Assembly (NCBI RefSeq): GCF_001548115.1
Contig: NZ_AP014821.1
Coordinates: 1,488,001-1,552,000 of the forward strand
Source of the DNA: Geminocystis sp. NIES-3709
GTDB lineage: Bacteria; Cyanobacteriota; Cyanobacteriia; Cyanobacteriales; Cyanobacteriaceae
Reading direction: 5' to 3'
Length of the DNA: 64,000 nucleotides
The notes under the pieces were generated by a model. It was not told the origin of the DNA. It was given only the letters and a program-made list of their open reading frames with translations, and ran no database searches. Both the position numbers and the translations under genes were made by a program. Below are positions 19,883 through 29,414 of this stretch, piece by piece. Every line of letters begins with the position of its first letter. The stretch's first letter is position 1.

Positions 19883-19969
19883 TAATTGTTAATTAGGATA
19901 TACTAAATAAGTCAAATATTTTTATAATTTTTTTGTGATAATTTTGCAAATTTTGGTAATTTAAGCTAA

Positions 19970-20000
19970 CTGCTAATTGCTAATTGCTAATTCCTAACGG
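19970..20000. repeat. Short tandem heptamer repeat (STRR-like)
   Basis: Consecutive copies of GCTAATT (GCTAATTGCTAATTGCTAAT) directly downstream of the 2TM protein gene; this is the cleanest heptamer run in the window. Confidence 0.55.
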
Positions 20001-20243
20001 CTAATGACTATAATCAGCGATCGAGCTAATATAAATTAAATGAATCAATAAAAATGCTCCCCAAATACCACTAAATTGATTTGCCCATAACCATTCAGGA
20101 TGATTAAAAAGGTGAAAAAACCACACCCCAGAATTACAAGCAAGAAATAAAGCGACATGAACAGCAAAATTCATGCGATCGTCTAGCTTACGATAGTCTG
20201 GGTCATTTTGTCGATCGGGTTGACGAGGCCAACGTGGAGGCAT
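20001..20243 (-). CDS. Small 2TM-domain membrane protein
   Basis: 80 residues. A Pro/Arg-rich N-terminus (MPPRWPRQPDRQNDPDYRKL) precedes two predicted membrane spans, about 28-45 and 55-75, joined by a short Trp-rich loop (NHPEWLWANQFSG). This matches the cyanobacterial 2TM domain type. Function unknown. It lies divergently from the E2 gene with about 120 bp between them. Confidence 0.75.
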   Translation of the reverse strand: MPPRWPRQPDRQNDPDYRKLDDRMNFAVHVALFLACNSGVWFFHLFNHPEWLWANQFSGIWGAFLLIHLIYISSIADYSH

Positions 20244-20363
20244 AGTAAATGTATTTGAATCTAAATATTACCAGATCAATTTTAACCATGAAAGATGAGC
20301 AATGAGCAATTAGGAATTATAATTAGAAGTTTGATGACTAAATAAAATAAATTGTAAATTAAA

Positions 20364-21635
20364 ATGATTCACGATATTTTTATGCCGGCGCTGAGTTCAA
20401 CCATGACTGAGGGGAAAATTGTTTCATGGGAGAAAGCACCCGGAGATAGAATTGAAAAAGGAGAAACCGTTGTTGTCGTGGAGTCAGACAAAGCGGATAT
20501 GGATGTAGAATCCTTCTATTCTGGTTATTTAGCCACTATTTTAGTACAAGCAGGAGAAGAAGCCCCCGTTGGTCAGGCGATCGCTTACATTGCAGAGACA
20601 GAAGCAGAAATCGAAACAGCAAAACAAAAAGCTAGTCAAGGGCAAACCGTTACCACTCCCGCACCAACTCCAGAAGTAAAACCCATAGTTGAACCTCAAC
20701 CAATAGGAGTAACCACCACCGTAGCAACCCCTGCAAAAAGTAACGGTAGAATAATTGTCTCTCCTAGAGCGAAAAAACTAGCAAAAGAATTAAAAGTCGA
20801 TTTAAGTAATATTATCGGTACTGGACCTAATGGGCGTATTATTGCGGAAGATGTGGAAAAAGCCGTTGGCAAAACGCCTCAAATGCCACCTGTTGTCCCT
20901 GTCAGTATTCCTACAAAGGTTCAACCCACTATTACCCCTACTCCTGTTGTTAATAATTTAGCAGGAGAAACAGTTCCTTTCAACACTTTACAACAAGCCG
21001 TTATTCGCAACATGATGGCTAGTTTACAAGTACCCACTTTCCAAGTTAGCTACACTATCACCACAGATGCGTTAGATACTCTTTATCGCAAAATTAAATC
21101 AAAAGGTGTCACTATGACGGCATTACTTGCCAAAGCAGTGGCGATGACGTTACAAAAACATCCCGTCGTTAACGCAGGTTTTACGGATAAAGGTATTAAA
21201 TATAACGAAGGTATAAATATTGCCGTAGCGGTGGCTATGCCTGATGGTGGTTTAATTACTCCTGTTATTAAAAATGCTGATCAATTAGATATTTACTCCT
21301 TAGCGCGTAACTGGCAAGACTTGGTTAATCGAGCGCGTGCCAAACAATTACAACCCGATGAATATACCACAGGTACATTTACCCTTTCTAATTTAGGAAT
21401 GTTTGGAGTAAATGACTTTACCGCTATTTTACCTCCCGGCACTGGGGCTATTTTGGCGATCGGTGGTGTCCGTCCTACAGTTGTAGCTAATAAAGACGGT
21501 TTATTTGGTGTAAAAAATCAAATGACTGTCAATATAACTTGTGATCATCGTACTATTTATGGTGCAGATGCGGCAGGATTTTTACAGGATTTAGCAAAAT
21601 TAATCGAAAACGATAGTCATTCTCTAACTCTTTAG
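20364..21635 (+). CDS. Pyruvate dehydrogenase complex E2, dihydrolipoamide acetyltransferase
   Basis: 423 residues. The lipoyl domain (1-78) has the lipoyl-lysine motif VESDKADMDVES. After an Ala/Pro/Thr linker comes the E1/E3-binding domain (about 128-166, VSPRAKKLAKELKVDLSNI). The CoA-dependent acyltransferase domain follows (about 195-423), with the catalytic-histidine region CDHRTIYGADAAGFLQDL. Its HRxxxYG form, with Tyr where most E2 enzymes have Asp, is usual for cyanobacterial and plastid E2. The product transfers acetyl groups to CoA, feeding fatty-acid synthesis and the TCA pathway. Confidence 0.93.
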   Translation: MIHDIFMPALSSTMTEGKIVSWEKAPGDRIEKGETVVVVESDKADMDVESFYSGYLATILVQAGEEAPVGQAIAYIAETEAEIETAKQKASQGQTVTTPAPTPEVKPIVEPQPIGVTTTVATPAKSNGRIIVSPRAKKLAKELKVDLSNIIGTGPNGRIIAEDVEKAVGKTPQMPPVVPVSIPTKVQPTITPTPVVNNLAGETVPFNTLQQAVIRNMMASLQVPTFQVSYTITTDALDTLYRKIKSKGVTMTALLAKAVAMTLQKHPVVNAGFTDKGIKYNEGINIAVAVAMPDGGLITPVIKNADQLDIYSLARNWQDLVNRARAKQLQPDEYTTGTFTLSNLGMFGVNDFTAILPPGTGAILAIGGVRPTVVANKDGLFGVKNQMTVNITCDHRTIYGADAAGFLQDLAKLIENDSHSLTL

Positions 21636-21774
21636 AAAAGATAAGGGAAAGACAAGAAGATGAAACAGGGAAGACTAGAAGACTGGGAGACTCGAAAATA
21701 CTCGATATAAACTTTAATATATATGGAAAAAAGGCTAAGAGCTAAGAGCTAATCGCTACCTCCACCTATAGAAT

Positions 21775-22650
21775 TTAGTTATTTCCTATTGTTATCCTTC
21801 CAAACCAAAATAAGAATAAGAATAAAAGAGCTAAAAAGTCATATATATTTAGTTTTAATTGATGCCATTGTACTTGATGTTTATTCGGACTTGTAAATCC
21901 TCTTATTTCCATTGCGATCGCAATTTGTTCAGCTCTTAATAAGATATTTTCTAAGAGTCTTTCCGCAACAATTAACCAAATTTGCAAACTTTTTTTGATA
22001 CCTAATTTTTTCCAGTTTATCGCTCTTGTGCTAATCGATCGAATTAAATTTTGGATTTCTTCTAATACTAAAGGAATAAATCTTAAAGCAAGAGTTAAGG
22101 TTAAAACTACCTCTGTAACGGGTAATTTAAACTTTCTTAAAGGGGATAATAATTCTTCTATTCCCGCAGTAATTTGTTCGGGTGCAGTGGTCAATAAATA
22201 TAAGTTACTACTATAAATTAAAGTAAAAAATAAAGTACTAACTCTAATGGCTAAATCTAAAGATCTTCTCGTAACTTTAAAATTACCTAATTGATAAATT
22301 ATATATTGATAATCTGTTGGTTGACTGATAGAAATATCGCTACTGGGTAATCTCGGCTGATAACTAATATTAAATCCATCGGGTGCAAAGGATGTCATGA
22401 TCAAGATAAGGCAAGAAAAAAATAATAACCAACTCATCTGTTTTTTTTGCACTCGCCAAGGAATTAAGGCTAAAATCGTGATTAAAAATAAAAATAATAC
22501 CAAAAAAATACGCCAGTAAGGATTGGCTAATAAAGGAGAAAGAATAAGACTCATTAACCATGCTAATTTTACTCGAGGATCGAGTCTATGCAACCATGTT
22601 AAGGGTTTTTCTAAGTATAATCCAATGGGAAGCGATCGTAATAAATCCAT
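21775..22650 (-). CDS. CbiQ/EcfT-family ECF transporter transmembrane protein
   Basis: 291 residues with four to five membrane spans in the N-terminal half and at the end. It also has the cytoplasmic coupling segment that ends in IAMEIRGFTS, whose Ala-Arg-Gly type motif is the signature of T components that contact the ATPases. The N-terminal TWLHRLDPRVKLAWLM is likewise typical. T components work with an S component (vitamin or metal binder) and two ATPases; none of those is adjacent, so the substrate is unknown. Confidence 0.85.
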   Translation of the reverse strand: MDLLRSLPIGLYLEKPLTWLHRLDPRVKLAWLMSLILSPLLANPYWRIFLVLFLFLITILALIPWRVQKKQMSWLLFFSCLILIMTSFAPDGFNISYQPRLPSSDISISQPTDYQYIIYQLGNFKVTRRSLDLAIRVSTLFFTLIYSSNLYLLTTAPEQITAGIEELLSPLRKFKLPVTEVVLTLTLALRFIPLVLEEIQNLIRSISTRAINWKKLGIKKSLQIWLIVAERLLENILLRAEQIAIAMEIRGFTSPNKHQVQWHQLKLNIYDFLALLFLFLFWFGRITIGNN

Positions 22651-22816
22651 AAATTAATTGAAAATTGACAATTATGTTAATCATTCATTGTTAATGCTCA
22701 ACTGTCAATGATTCATTCCTATATCATGGTTTGGTACTTTTAAGTAAATTTAGCAACATTATTTTACATTTAGTTTTGTTATACTGGAAGAAAGTACAAG
22801 AGGTGAAAGAAAAAAG

Positions 22817-23248
22817 ATGACATTAAAAAGAAAAATTGAACTAAAAAAACTAGAGTCAATTCAAGGAGGAATGTCTCAATTTTATACTCCTCAATCTAGT
22901 CATGAAACCATGTTGGTACAAATTCCTCCCCACACTATCGATGATTTATTTGTACATCATTTTCAAACGGATCAATTATTAGTAGTTAAAGGTAGTTTTG
23001 TCTTAGTAATTTTACAAAATAGGCAATATCAGTATCTTTATTTAACAGAAGATAATCCCCAAGTGGTAACAATACCTATCGGCATCCCCCACAGTGCAAT
23101 TAATTTCAATGACAAACCTTGTTTATTAGTTAATGCTGTGTTGCGTCATGGAGAAAGTCACCCAAAAGATTATCAACCCGTGAAAAAACCATTTCCGTAC
23201 GACTTAAATAAGGTTATGGCTTGTCAAAATATATGCGTAACTAATTGA
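22817..23248 (+). CDS. Cupin-fold protein (RmlC-like)
   Basis: 143 residues. It is a single beta-barrel cupin: HHFQTDQLLVVKGSFVLVIL forms cupin motif 1 and IPIGIPHSAINFNDKPCLLVNAVL motif 2, with a conserved His in each. Short cyanobacterial proteins of this type resemble dTDP-sugar epimerase-like cupins. An AGAGGTGAAAG upstream is a plausible ribosome site. Function unresolved. The gene lies directly upstream of the inserted IS701 element. Confidence 0.7.
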   Translation: MTLKRKIELKKLESIQGGMSQFYTPQSSHETMLVQIPPHTIDDLFVHHFQTDQLLVVKGSFVLVILQNRQYQYLYLTEDNPQVVTIPIGIPHSAINFNDKPCLLVNAVLRHGESHPKDYQPVKKPFPYDLNKVMACQNICVTN

Positions 23249-23398
23249 TTTTAAGTAGTGTATTATAATTCATTAAAAAATAAATATCAAAAGATGATTT
23301 AAAATAATTGCTTTAGCCGATTTTCCCTATCGGTACTTAGACAAAACAATAACAACAATTAAGCTATAATCTTTACACCATAATGCTTTTAGGTCAAA

Positions 23399-24753
23399 AT
23401 GAAAGAAACTACGTCTTCATCAATGCCCCCATGTTTTAATCGCTGGTGTCAAAAAATAGATCCAGTCTTAAAAACAACAGCACAAAAACGAGAGTTTAGA
23501 AATTATTTGGGCGGTTTATTAGGAGATTCTCAAAGAAAAAATCTCACTCAAATTGCTCATAATAATCTTGATAAGCTAAAACGCACCTAGTTGGCAATCC
23601 TGAATCCCTGATAGTAAGAGATTTAGAGCTAAAAAAAGGAAGATTAAATGCGTCTTAGCTTATTACCTATCATAAGTTACACCATTTTCTCACAGAATCC
23701 ACTTGGAATTATGATCAGGTAAATGATAAAAGATTAGAAATTATTGCATCTTGTCGTCAAACTAAAATAAGTCGATGTTTCTCTTTAATTCTCGATGATT
23801 CAGGACACTGTAAGAGTGGTAATTTTACTGACTGTGTGGGAAGACAATATATTGGCGAAATTGGCAAAACTGATAATGGTAATGTTATCGTCACTACTCA
23901 CATTTATGATGGTGTTAGAAGTTTTCCTTTAGATGTTGAATTATATGAAAAAGCAGAAAATTTTTCTGAAGGAAAAGACGATCCTCAATTTCACAAAAAA
24001 CCGGATATTGCCTTTAATTTAATTGAAAAATGTTTAAACCGAAATTATCGTCCCCAAATAATTTTAATGGACGGTGGTTATGGTAACAATACCAATTTAT
24101 TAGAAAAACTAGAAAAAAAGAATTTAAAATATATAGGAATTATTGCTAAAAATAGATTAGTAAAATTAGTGAAAAAAGATTTTATCGAGTCGGAAAAAAG
24201 CATAGCTGAAATAGCACAATCATTACCCCAAAATAGTTTTGAAGAAATAAGAATAGGAAAAAATCGAGAAAAAACTCTTTGGGTAGCAACCATAAATATT
24301 CAATTATCAGCTTTATCGGGAATAAAAACTGTAGCTATCGTCATGAATGCAGACAGTTTTGAAAATTCCACAGATATTGATTATTTAATGACCAATGAAA
24401 TAGGAGAAAAAGTCTGTGCAAATTGGATAGTAGAAACTTATACACAAAGAAATTGGATAGAAGTATTTTACCGTGAAATCAAGGGATGGTTAGGCTTATC
24501 AGAATACCAAGTGAGAAATAAAAGAAGTTTAATGAGACATTTTATATTGGTATTTTGTGCTTATACTTTTATCCAATGGCATCGTTTGACAGGGGGTTTA
24601 AGGAGGCAATGGGGGAAGAAACCGTTAAATACTTTTGCTGAGGCATTGGAAGCGTTTCGTAATGCTGTGTCTTTTCGCTTTTTTCAATGGTTAAAAGACA
24701 ATGTGGAAGTATTTACTTTATATAAAGCTAGTTTAGGCTTTATTTGGGCATAA
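23399..24753 (+). pseudogene. IS701-family transposase, split by MITE
   Basis: The reading frame begins MKETTSSSMPPCFNRWCQKIDP and is interrupted after about 58 codons by an 87-bp insertion. Removing 23574-23660 and one TA leaves 1266 nt, which encode 421 residues, the same length as the intact transposase at 45538-46803. Catalytic landmarks are present: LDDSGHCKSG (first acidic pair), ILMDGGYGNNT, and RNWIEVFYREIKGWLGL (final Glu). The intact copy has HRKSG where this one has HCKSG. The downstream part alone (from about 23836) would lack the first catalytic Asp. Confidence 0.9.
23574..23660. mobile_element. 87-bp MITE, IS630-derived, TA target duplication
   Basis: The segment begins AGCTAAAACGCAC and ends TGCGTCTTAGCT, imperfect inverted repeats. 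It is flanked by TA on both sides (23572-23573, 23661-23662), where the intact IS701 copy has a single TA. Its right end (reverse complement AGCTAAGACGCATTTAA) is identical to the right end of the IS630 element at 52714-53948, which is the likely source of its transposase. It has no coding capacity. Confidence 0.9.
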
Positions 24754-24774
24754 TTTTTGTCTAAGTACCGCTAT

Positions 24775-25124
24775 TAGCTTTGTCAACTTATTGTAAAAGG
24801 ATTTATGACATAATTCAATTAATTGAAGATCATATAATACAAATTGCAAACAAACAATTTTCATGCCTAACACTTAAAGTCTCTCTTCGCGACCACTAAA
24901 TAACTGGAAATTAATAATCATAGGACTTTCGCAAAAAATGTTCAATTTATGTATTGATTATAAATATATTAAACAAAAACACTAGCATATGATTGTTTTC
25001 TAAAATAATATGCAGAATGTGGGTTATAATTGCACATTAAGGTTAAATTATTGATTGATTAATGGGGATTCTGACCAATTAATTTATAGCTCAGACCATA
25101 AAGAACTAAACCCAACGTAAATTT
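24775..25124. other. Gene-free intergenic region
   Basis: About 350 bp with no supported gene. ATCATAGGACTTTCGCAA near 24919 resembles a sequence near 8797 and may be an old insertion-sequence end; otherwise I see only AT-rich DNA ahead of the acetyltransferase gene. Confidence 0.35.
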
Positions 25125-25592
25125 ATGAAAGTTAGATCTGCTACTCCTGATGATGTCTCACTAATTTTCTCATTTATTCAGAAGAAATCAGAATTTGATC
25201 GAAATATTGGTGCTTTTTCTGGTGTATTGCAAGTATCTCAGGATAAGCTCTATAGAACACTTTTTGGAGTCATCCCCTTTTCTTACGTTTTGTTTGCAGA
25301 GATTTTAGAACGTGAGGTTGGCTTTGCATTGTACGGATTTCGGTATTCATCGTTTACAGGTCAACCAAGCATCTGGCTTGACGATTTGTACGTGGATGAT
25401 GAGATGAGAAGCCAAGGTGCTGGAGCCGCATTAATGGCTCAACTAGTTCAAATTGCCAAAGAAAATGACTGTAGTCATCTTGGTTGGAATGCTGATGCTC
25501 GAAATACCGACGGACTTCGATTTTACCATCGCTTGGGTGCAAAGATTATAGAACAGCAAGGTAATTGTTGTTTTTTGAGATGGGTTCCATGA
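25125..25592 (+). CDS. GNAT-family N-acetyltransferase
   Basis: 155 residues with the complete GCN5-related fold. N-terminal VRSATPDDVSLIFSFI leads into the helices, IWLDDLYVDDEMRSQGAGAAL is motif A with the acetyl-CoA pyrophosphate loop (Q/R-x-x-G-x-G/A), and NADARNTDGLRFYHRLGAKI is motif B. It is similar to SAT1/diamine-acetyltransferase-like proteins. The substrate cannot be read from sequence. It is a single gene after the IS701 copy. Confidence 0.87.
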   Translation: MKVRSATPDDVSLIFSFIQKKSEFDRNIGAFSGVLQVSQDKLYRTLFGVIPFSYVLFAEILEREVGFALYGFRYSSFTGQPSIWLDDLYVDDEMRSQGAGAALMAQLVQIAKENDCSHLGWNADARNTDGLRFYHRLGAKIIEQQGNCCFLRWVP

Positions 25593-26062
25593 ACACAAGC
25601 ATGATAACTCAATATTGTCAATATTTATTATTCGGTGGGTGTTGGGTTGTTCTTCGTTTAATTTAGATCTTGTACCTCTATCATAAATTCTCGGTGACGA
25701 GAGGTAAGTGTTTATTGTTGAAAATATTTTATTTAGAAATCTAAATTCATGTGCTATTAATTTTATGAATATTTTGGTCTTAGAAAAAATATCAGAAAAA
25801 TATCCTTTTGACATAGTTTTGTAACGAAAATATTGATTTATCTCTAGGATTAGTTACAATTACAGTGTAACAGTTAATATTAACTCGTAGTATCTTCTCA
25901 TCAAAAATCATTAATTAATTGTATTAAAAGTCAAACTACATATATTTCTCATTCAAGATACTAAAAATCATCAAGAATTAACTGTAATGACGAGTTCAGG
26001 TCATTTGTCAAAGAAAAGATTTTGTTACAACAGTGTCATAAAATTTTACAGGGGTTAGCATT
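25593..26062. other. Gene-free intergenic region
   Basis: About 470 bp between the acetyltransferase gene and a very small membrane-protein gene. No RNA gene recognised. The promoter of the 34-residue gene presumably lies in 25850-26040. Confidence 0.35.
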
Positions 26063-26167
26063 ATGTCTTTTGAATATACTCATATTATTTGGATTGTCTC
26101 TTTAATTACGATCGCAAGTATGATTTTGCTTCCAGCGATCGCATGGGTAATTGCTCATGACAAATAG
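26063..26167 (+). CDS. 34-residue single-span membrane protein
   Basis: ATG at 26063, TAG at 26165-26167; 34 residues. The sequence is a short polar start (MSFEYTHIIW), one hydrophobic span (IVSLITIASMILLPAIAWVI) and a polar end (AHDK). This is the build of the tiny subunits of photosystems, cytochrome b6f or NDH-1, but I cannot match it to a named one. An AGGGG-type purine run lies 8-12 bp ahead of the ATG (ACAGGGGTTAGCATT), supporting translation. It is convergent with minE. Confidence 0.55.
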   Translation: MSFEYTHIIWIVSLITIASMILLPAIAWVIAHDK

Positions 26168-26225
26168 GACTTGAGCATTTTTTATTAATTTTGTCTTTTT
26201 GTTTTCCTATCTTTTTACTTACAAT

Positions 26226-26507
26226 TTATATCGTATCCGGAGTTCTTTTGACTTTTTTGATGGGTAAATTAGCAGTTAATGAAGTATTACGATCGTTACT
26301 TTGAATCGAGAACTCCATTTCTTCGAGATCGACATCAAGATAACGACTTACCACTTCCAAAATTTCCTGACGCATTTTATCGATTAATTCAGGATTAACT
26401 CCAGCTCGATCGTGGGCAATAACTAACTTTAATCTATTTTTAGCTCGGTAACGACTTTTTTTGGCAGTACTCCAAGTGCTAATAGTATTAACTATATCTT
26501 TAAACAT
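26226..26507 (-). CDS. minE: Cell division topological specificity factor MinE
   Basis: 93 residues. The N-terminal KSRYRAKNRLKLVIAHDRAG is the MinD-activating anti-MinCD segment, followed by the dimerisation domain (RQEILEVVSRYLDVDLEEMEF). MinE stimulates the MinD ATPase and drives Min oscillation so that the Z-ring forms at midcell. It is downstream of minD with 48 bp between them, same strand. Confidence 0.93.
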   Translation of the reverse strand: MFKDIVNTISTWSTAKKSRYRAKNRLKLVIAHDRAGVNPELIDKMRQEILEVVSRYLDVDLEEMEFSIQSNDRNTSLTANLPIKKVKRTPDTI

Positions 26508-26555
26508 AACATTTCAACTCGTGGTATTTAATGGGGTTAATAATAGATAAAAGAT

Positions 26556-27362
26556 TTATTTTTTTGAAAAACTGAAAAAACGGCGTATTCGGGTAAAAAG
26601 GGTGTCTTGAGTAGCCATTAAATCGAGATAAGGAACATTTATACCATCAAGCCTTCGGGCAATGTTTGTGATGGCGATAGCGGGGAGAGATTCTTGTTCA
26701 CTAATTACTAAAGGTTCACCACGATTAGCTGAAGTGATAATTCTTTTATCATCAGGTACAATACCAATTAAGGGTACAACTAATAAATCTAAAATATCTT
26801 CTACACTTAACATTTCATCCATTTGTACCATTTCTGGTCGTAAACGATTGACAATTAATCGAATACTTTTCATATTTTCACTTTCTAACAAGCCTACTAC
26901 TCGATCGGCATCCCTAACAGCCGCAACTTCTGGAGTGGTGACAATTAAGGCTTCTTGAGCGGCGGCGATGGCATTTCTAAAACCCATTTCAATTCCCGCA
27001 GGACAATCAACAAAAATGTAGTCAAAACTAGGACTTAACTGTTCGATAACTTCCTTCATTTGATCTGGTGTAATAGCGTCTTTAGTACGATTTTGTGCCG
27101 CAGGTAATAAATTTAGTCCGGGAGTTCTTTTGTCTTTTACGATCGCTTTTTCTAAAGTACATTCTCCAGATAAAGCATCAATAATGGTATAAACAACCCT
27201 TTGTTCTAATCCTAACAATAAATCCAAATTTCTCAAGCCAAAATCTGCATCAATTAAACAAACTTTTTTGCCTAATTGTGCCACCGCAGTACCTAGATTT
27301 GCAGTAATAGTGGTTTTACCAACACCACCTTTTCCTGATGTAATAACAATAACTCTACTCAT
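26556..27362 (-). CDS. minD: Septum site-determining ATPase MinD
   Basis: About 268 residues from the ATG at 27362 (MSRVIVITSGKGG); a longer frame starting at 27392 exists, but the added ten residues are not part of the family. It has the deviant Walker A KGGVGKTT (residues 10-17), DADFGLRNLDLLLG and FVDCPAGIE switch motifs, and a C-terminal amphipathic membrane-targeting helix (FTRIRRFFSFSKK). It recruits MinC to the membrane and is displaced by MinE. The pair minD-minE is intact; minC lies 2 kb upstream. Confidence 0.95.
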   Translation of the reverse strand: MSRVIVITSGKGGVGKTTITANLGTAVAQLGKKVCLIDADFGLRNLDLLLGLEQRVVYTIIDALSGECTLEKAIVKDKRTPGLNLLPAAQNRTKDAITPDQMKEVIEQLSPSFDYIFVDCPAGIEMGFRNAIAAAQEALIVTTPEVAAVRDADRVVGLLESENMKSIRLIVNRLRPEMVQMDEMLSVEDILDLLVVPLIGIVPDDKRIITSANRGEPLVISEQESLPAIAITNIARRLDGINVPYLDLMATQDTLFTRIRRFFSFSKK

Positions 27363-27500
27363 AAAAACTATTTTTAATGGAATAAATATCAATAATAACT
27401 AAGCAAAACTAATTGTACATCACCCTTCCTAAACAATGAACAATTAATAAAAACTTATTTAAAAGAGTTGTTGAAATTATTAATCCCTAATTTCTCATTC

Positions 27501-29003
27501 CTAATTTATACTGGTATCGATGGTTTTTACAAAGGGTTTTTCTATTTCTGTAAAAGGTTCTAACATCTTTTCTTGTTGGAATAATAATTCTGCTGTTGCG
27601 TCTGAAATATCGTCTTTTCTTTCATTAAGTCGATCGTGCAAAATATTTAGAGGAGCAGTACAGTAAATAATCTGTAAATCAATGTTTTCATTAAGGGCAA
27701 ATTCTAATACTGGTTGACGTAAACAAACTCGATCGAATTTAGCGTCTAAAATCACAGTAAATCCTTGTTTTATTAATAATTTTCCTAAGTATAATAAACG
27801 TTCATAAGTTTTGTTCGTCATATCAGCACAATAAAGATTATTTTCTCCTTTTCCTTCTAAAGAAATTCCTGCTAAATGTTTTCTTACTGCATCAGAACGA
27901 ATATGTATTCCCTTAGTTTTTTTAGCAATTTTACTGGCAATAGTACTTTTTCCTGATCCCGATAAACCAGACATTAAAATTAATTTACCTAGAGATTTTT
28001 GAGTATATTTAAAAGCTAAATTATAATATTGTTCAGCAGTTTTTTGAGCTTTTTCTTGTTCAATTTTAGAAAGAGCAGAATCATCTAATAAAAATGATGT
28101 AACTTTCGCTCTGACATAGGCTTGACGACTGAGATATAAAGGTAAAACTTGTAAGCCTTCCCAATCTCCAGTTTGCTCTAAATAGGTATTGAGGAAAACG
28201 TTAGCTAATTTTTCTTCTCCTTTAGAATCAAGATCCATAACGACAAAAGCCACATCATACATTACATCCACAAAACGAAAAGACTCGCTAAATTCGATAC
28301 GATCGAAAAGGAGTATTTTATCATGCCAAATACAGATATTTTTTAGGTGTAAATCTCCATGACATTCTCTAATTTTACGATCGACTTGTCTGCGTTCAAA
28401 AATATGTTTATTGATGATCAAATAATTATCAGTAAAAAATTTTGTTTGTAAGTATTTTTCTTGAGTTTGTGCAATACCAATATATTTTTGAGTTTGGGCA
28501 TAATTTTGATTAATAGATTCTGCTATTTTTTCTACTGAACCAAAATTATTTATATATTCATTAGTGGGAGTATTTTTGTGAAATTGAGCAACTAATTTAC
28601 CTAAGTCTTTCATGTTATTTTCTGTTAATTTTCCTGCTTCAAAAACATTAATTAAAAGATTTTCTTGGGGAAATTGAATCATTTTTAAAACATAATCAAC
28701 AGGATTTGAGTTGTCATTAAAAAACAATTTTTGATGCTTCAAGCTAATAGGAATTACCTCTAAATATAGTTCAGGAGCAATGGAACTATTCATTACTAAT
28801 TCAGCTTCTAAAAAATACTTTCTTTTTGTTAAAGTTGAATAATCTAAAAAGCCAAAATCAACCTCTTTTTTAAGTTTATAAGCATAATTTCCCGTTAAAA
28901 ATACGTTCGAGCAATGAGTTTGTACTATTTGAATCGGAAGTGTAATCCTATGGGGATAAAAGTCTCCTTCTTGCATTCTTTTGATTAATTCCATTTGCGA
29001 CAT
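27501..29003 (-). CDS. Bifunctional APH-like kinase / P-loop ATPase
   Basis: 500 residues in two domains. Residues about 30-310 are an aminoglycoside-phosphotransferase-type kinase fold, with the catalytic loop CHGDLHLKNICIW and the metal-binding LLFDRIEFSE. Residues about 340-500 are a zeta-toxin/gluconate-kinase-like P-loop NTPase with Walker A LMSGLSGSGKSTIASKI. This fusion occurs in many bacteria, usually annotated as an AAA-family ATPase; its substrate is unknown. It sits between minC and minD on the same strand. Confidence 0.83.
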   Translation of the reverse strand: MSQMELIKRMQEGDFYPHRITLPIQIVQTHCSNVFLTGNYAYKLKKEVDFGFLDYSTLTKRKYFLEAELVMNSSIAPELYLEVIPISLKHQKLFFNDNSNPVDYVLKMIQFPQENLLINVFEAGKLTENNMKDLGKLVAQFHKNTPTNEYINNFGSVEKIAESINQNYAQTQKYIGIAQTQEKYLQTKFFTDNYLIINKHIFERRQVDRKIRECHGDLHLKNICIWHDKILLFDRIEFSESFRFVDVMYDVAFVVMDLDSKGEEKLANVFLNTYLEQTGDWEGLQVLPLYLSRQAYVRAKVTSFLLDDSALSKIEQEKAQKTAEQYYNLAFKYTQKSLGKLILMSGLSGSGKSTIASKIAKKTKGIHIRSDAVRKHLAGISLEGKGENNLYCADMTNKTYERLLYLGKLLIKQGFTVILDAKFDRVCLRQPVLEFALNENIDLQIIYCTAPLNILHDRLNERKDDISDATAELLFQQEKMLEPFTEIEKPFVKTIDTSIN

Positions 29004-29213
29004 AGAAATTCTAAATCATTTGTGTAAAAAATCTTTGGTAAAAAAGGAATGGAGAATTGTGATTAGCATCCAACGAATCGCACTGTTTTCCTCCCTGTTC
29101 CCTTTCACCATTATACTTAGGATGTAAACTAGCTTAGTCGCCATTTATTAAATATTTGTAGTAAACTAGAAACATAAATTAATGTACACATTTACTGGAC
29201 AGGTTGATTCAAA

Positions 29214-29414
29214 ATGTTCTCAATAAAAACCAGTTATACTCAAGCACGGGAAAATTTAGCTAATCTACTTGATAAGATAGAAAATGATAGTAGTATTGCC
29301 GTTATTAAACGTCGTGGGCATAAAGATATTGCTCTTATCAGTGCTGATGATTTATCAAGTCTCTTGGAAACTATTTATTTATTGCGATCGCCCTCCAATG
29401 CCCAAAGGTTATTA
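29214..29414 (+). pseudogene. Phd/YefM-family antitoxin remnant
   Basis: From ATG 29214 the frame reads FSIKTSYTQARENLANLLDK, then VIKRRGHKDIALISADDLSS and LLRSPSNAQRLL, a recognisable YefM/Phd DNA-binding antitoxin. The family signal stops around 29414; the frame then continues antisense through the 3' end of minC, so the native C-terminus (toxin-binding part) has been lost. No YoeB-like toxin follows. It is probably a decayed toxin-antitoxin locus truncated at the minC end. Confidence 0.65.

Larger units (their letters stand above)
23331..24770 (+). mobile_element. IS701-family element, copy 1 (inactivated by MITE)
   Basis: 1440 bp, bounded by inverted repeats CGGTACTTAGACAAAA and its complement TTTTGTCTAAGTACCG, and flanked on both sides by CTAT (23327-23330 and 24771-24774) as target duplication. 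It is nearly identical to copy 2 at 45470-46820 (1351 bp); the 89-bp difference is exactly the MITE at 23574-23660 plus its 2-bp TA duplication. Because copy 2 is uninterrupted, copy 1 is the defective member. Confidence 0.9.
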
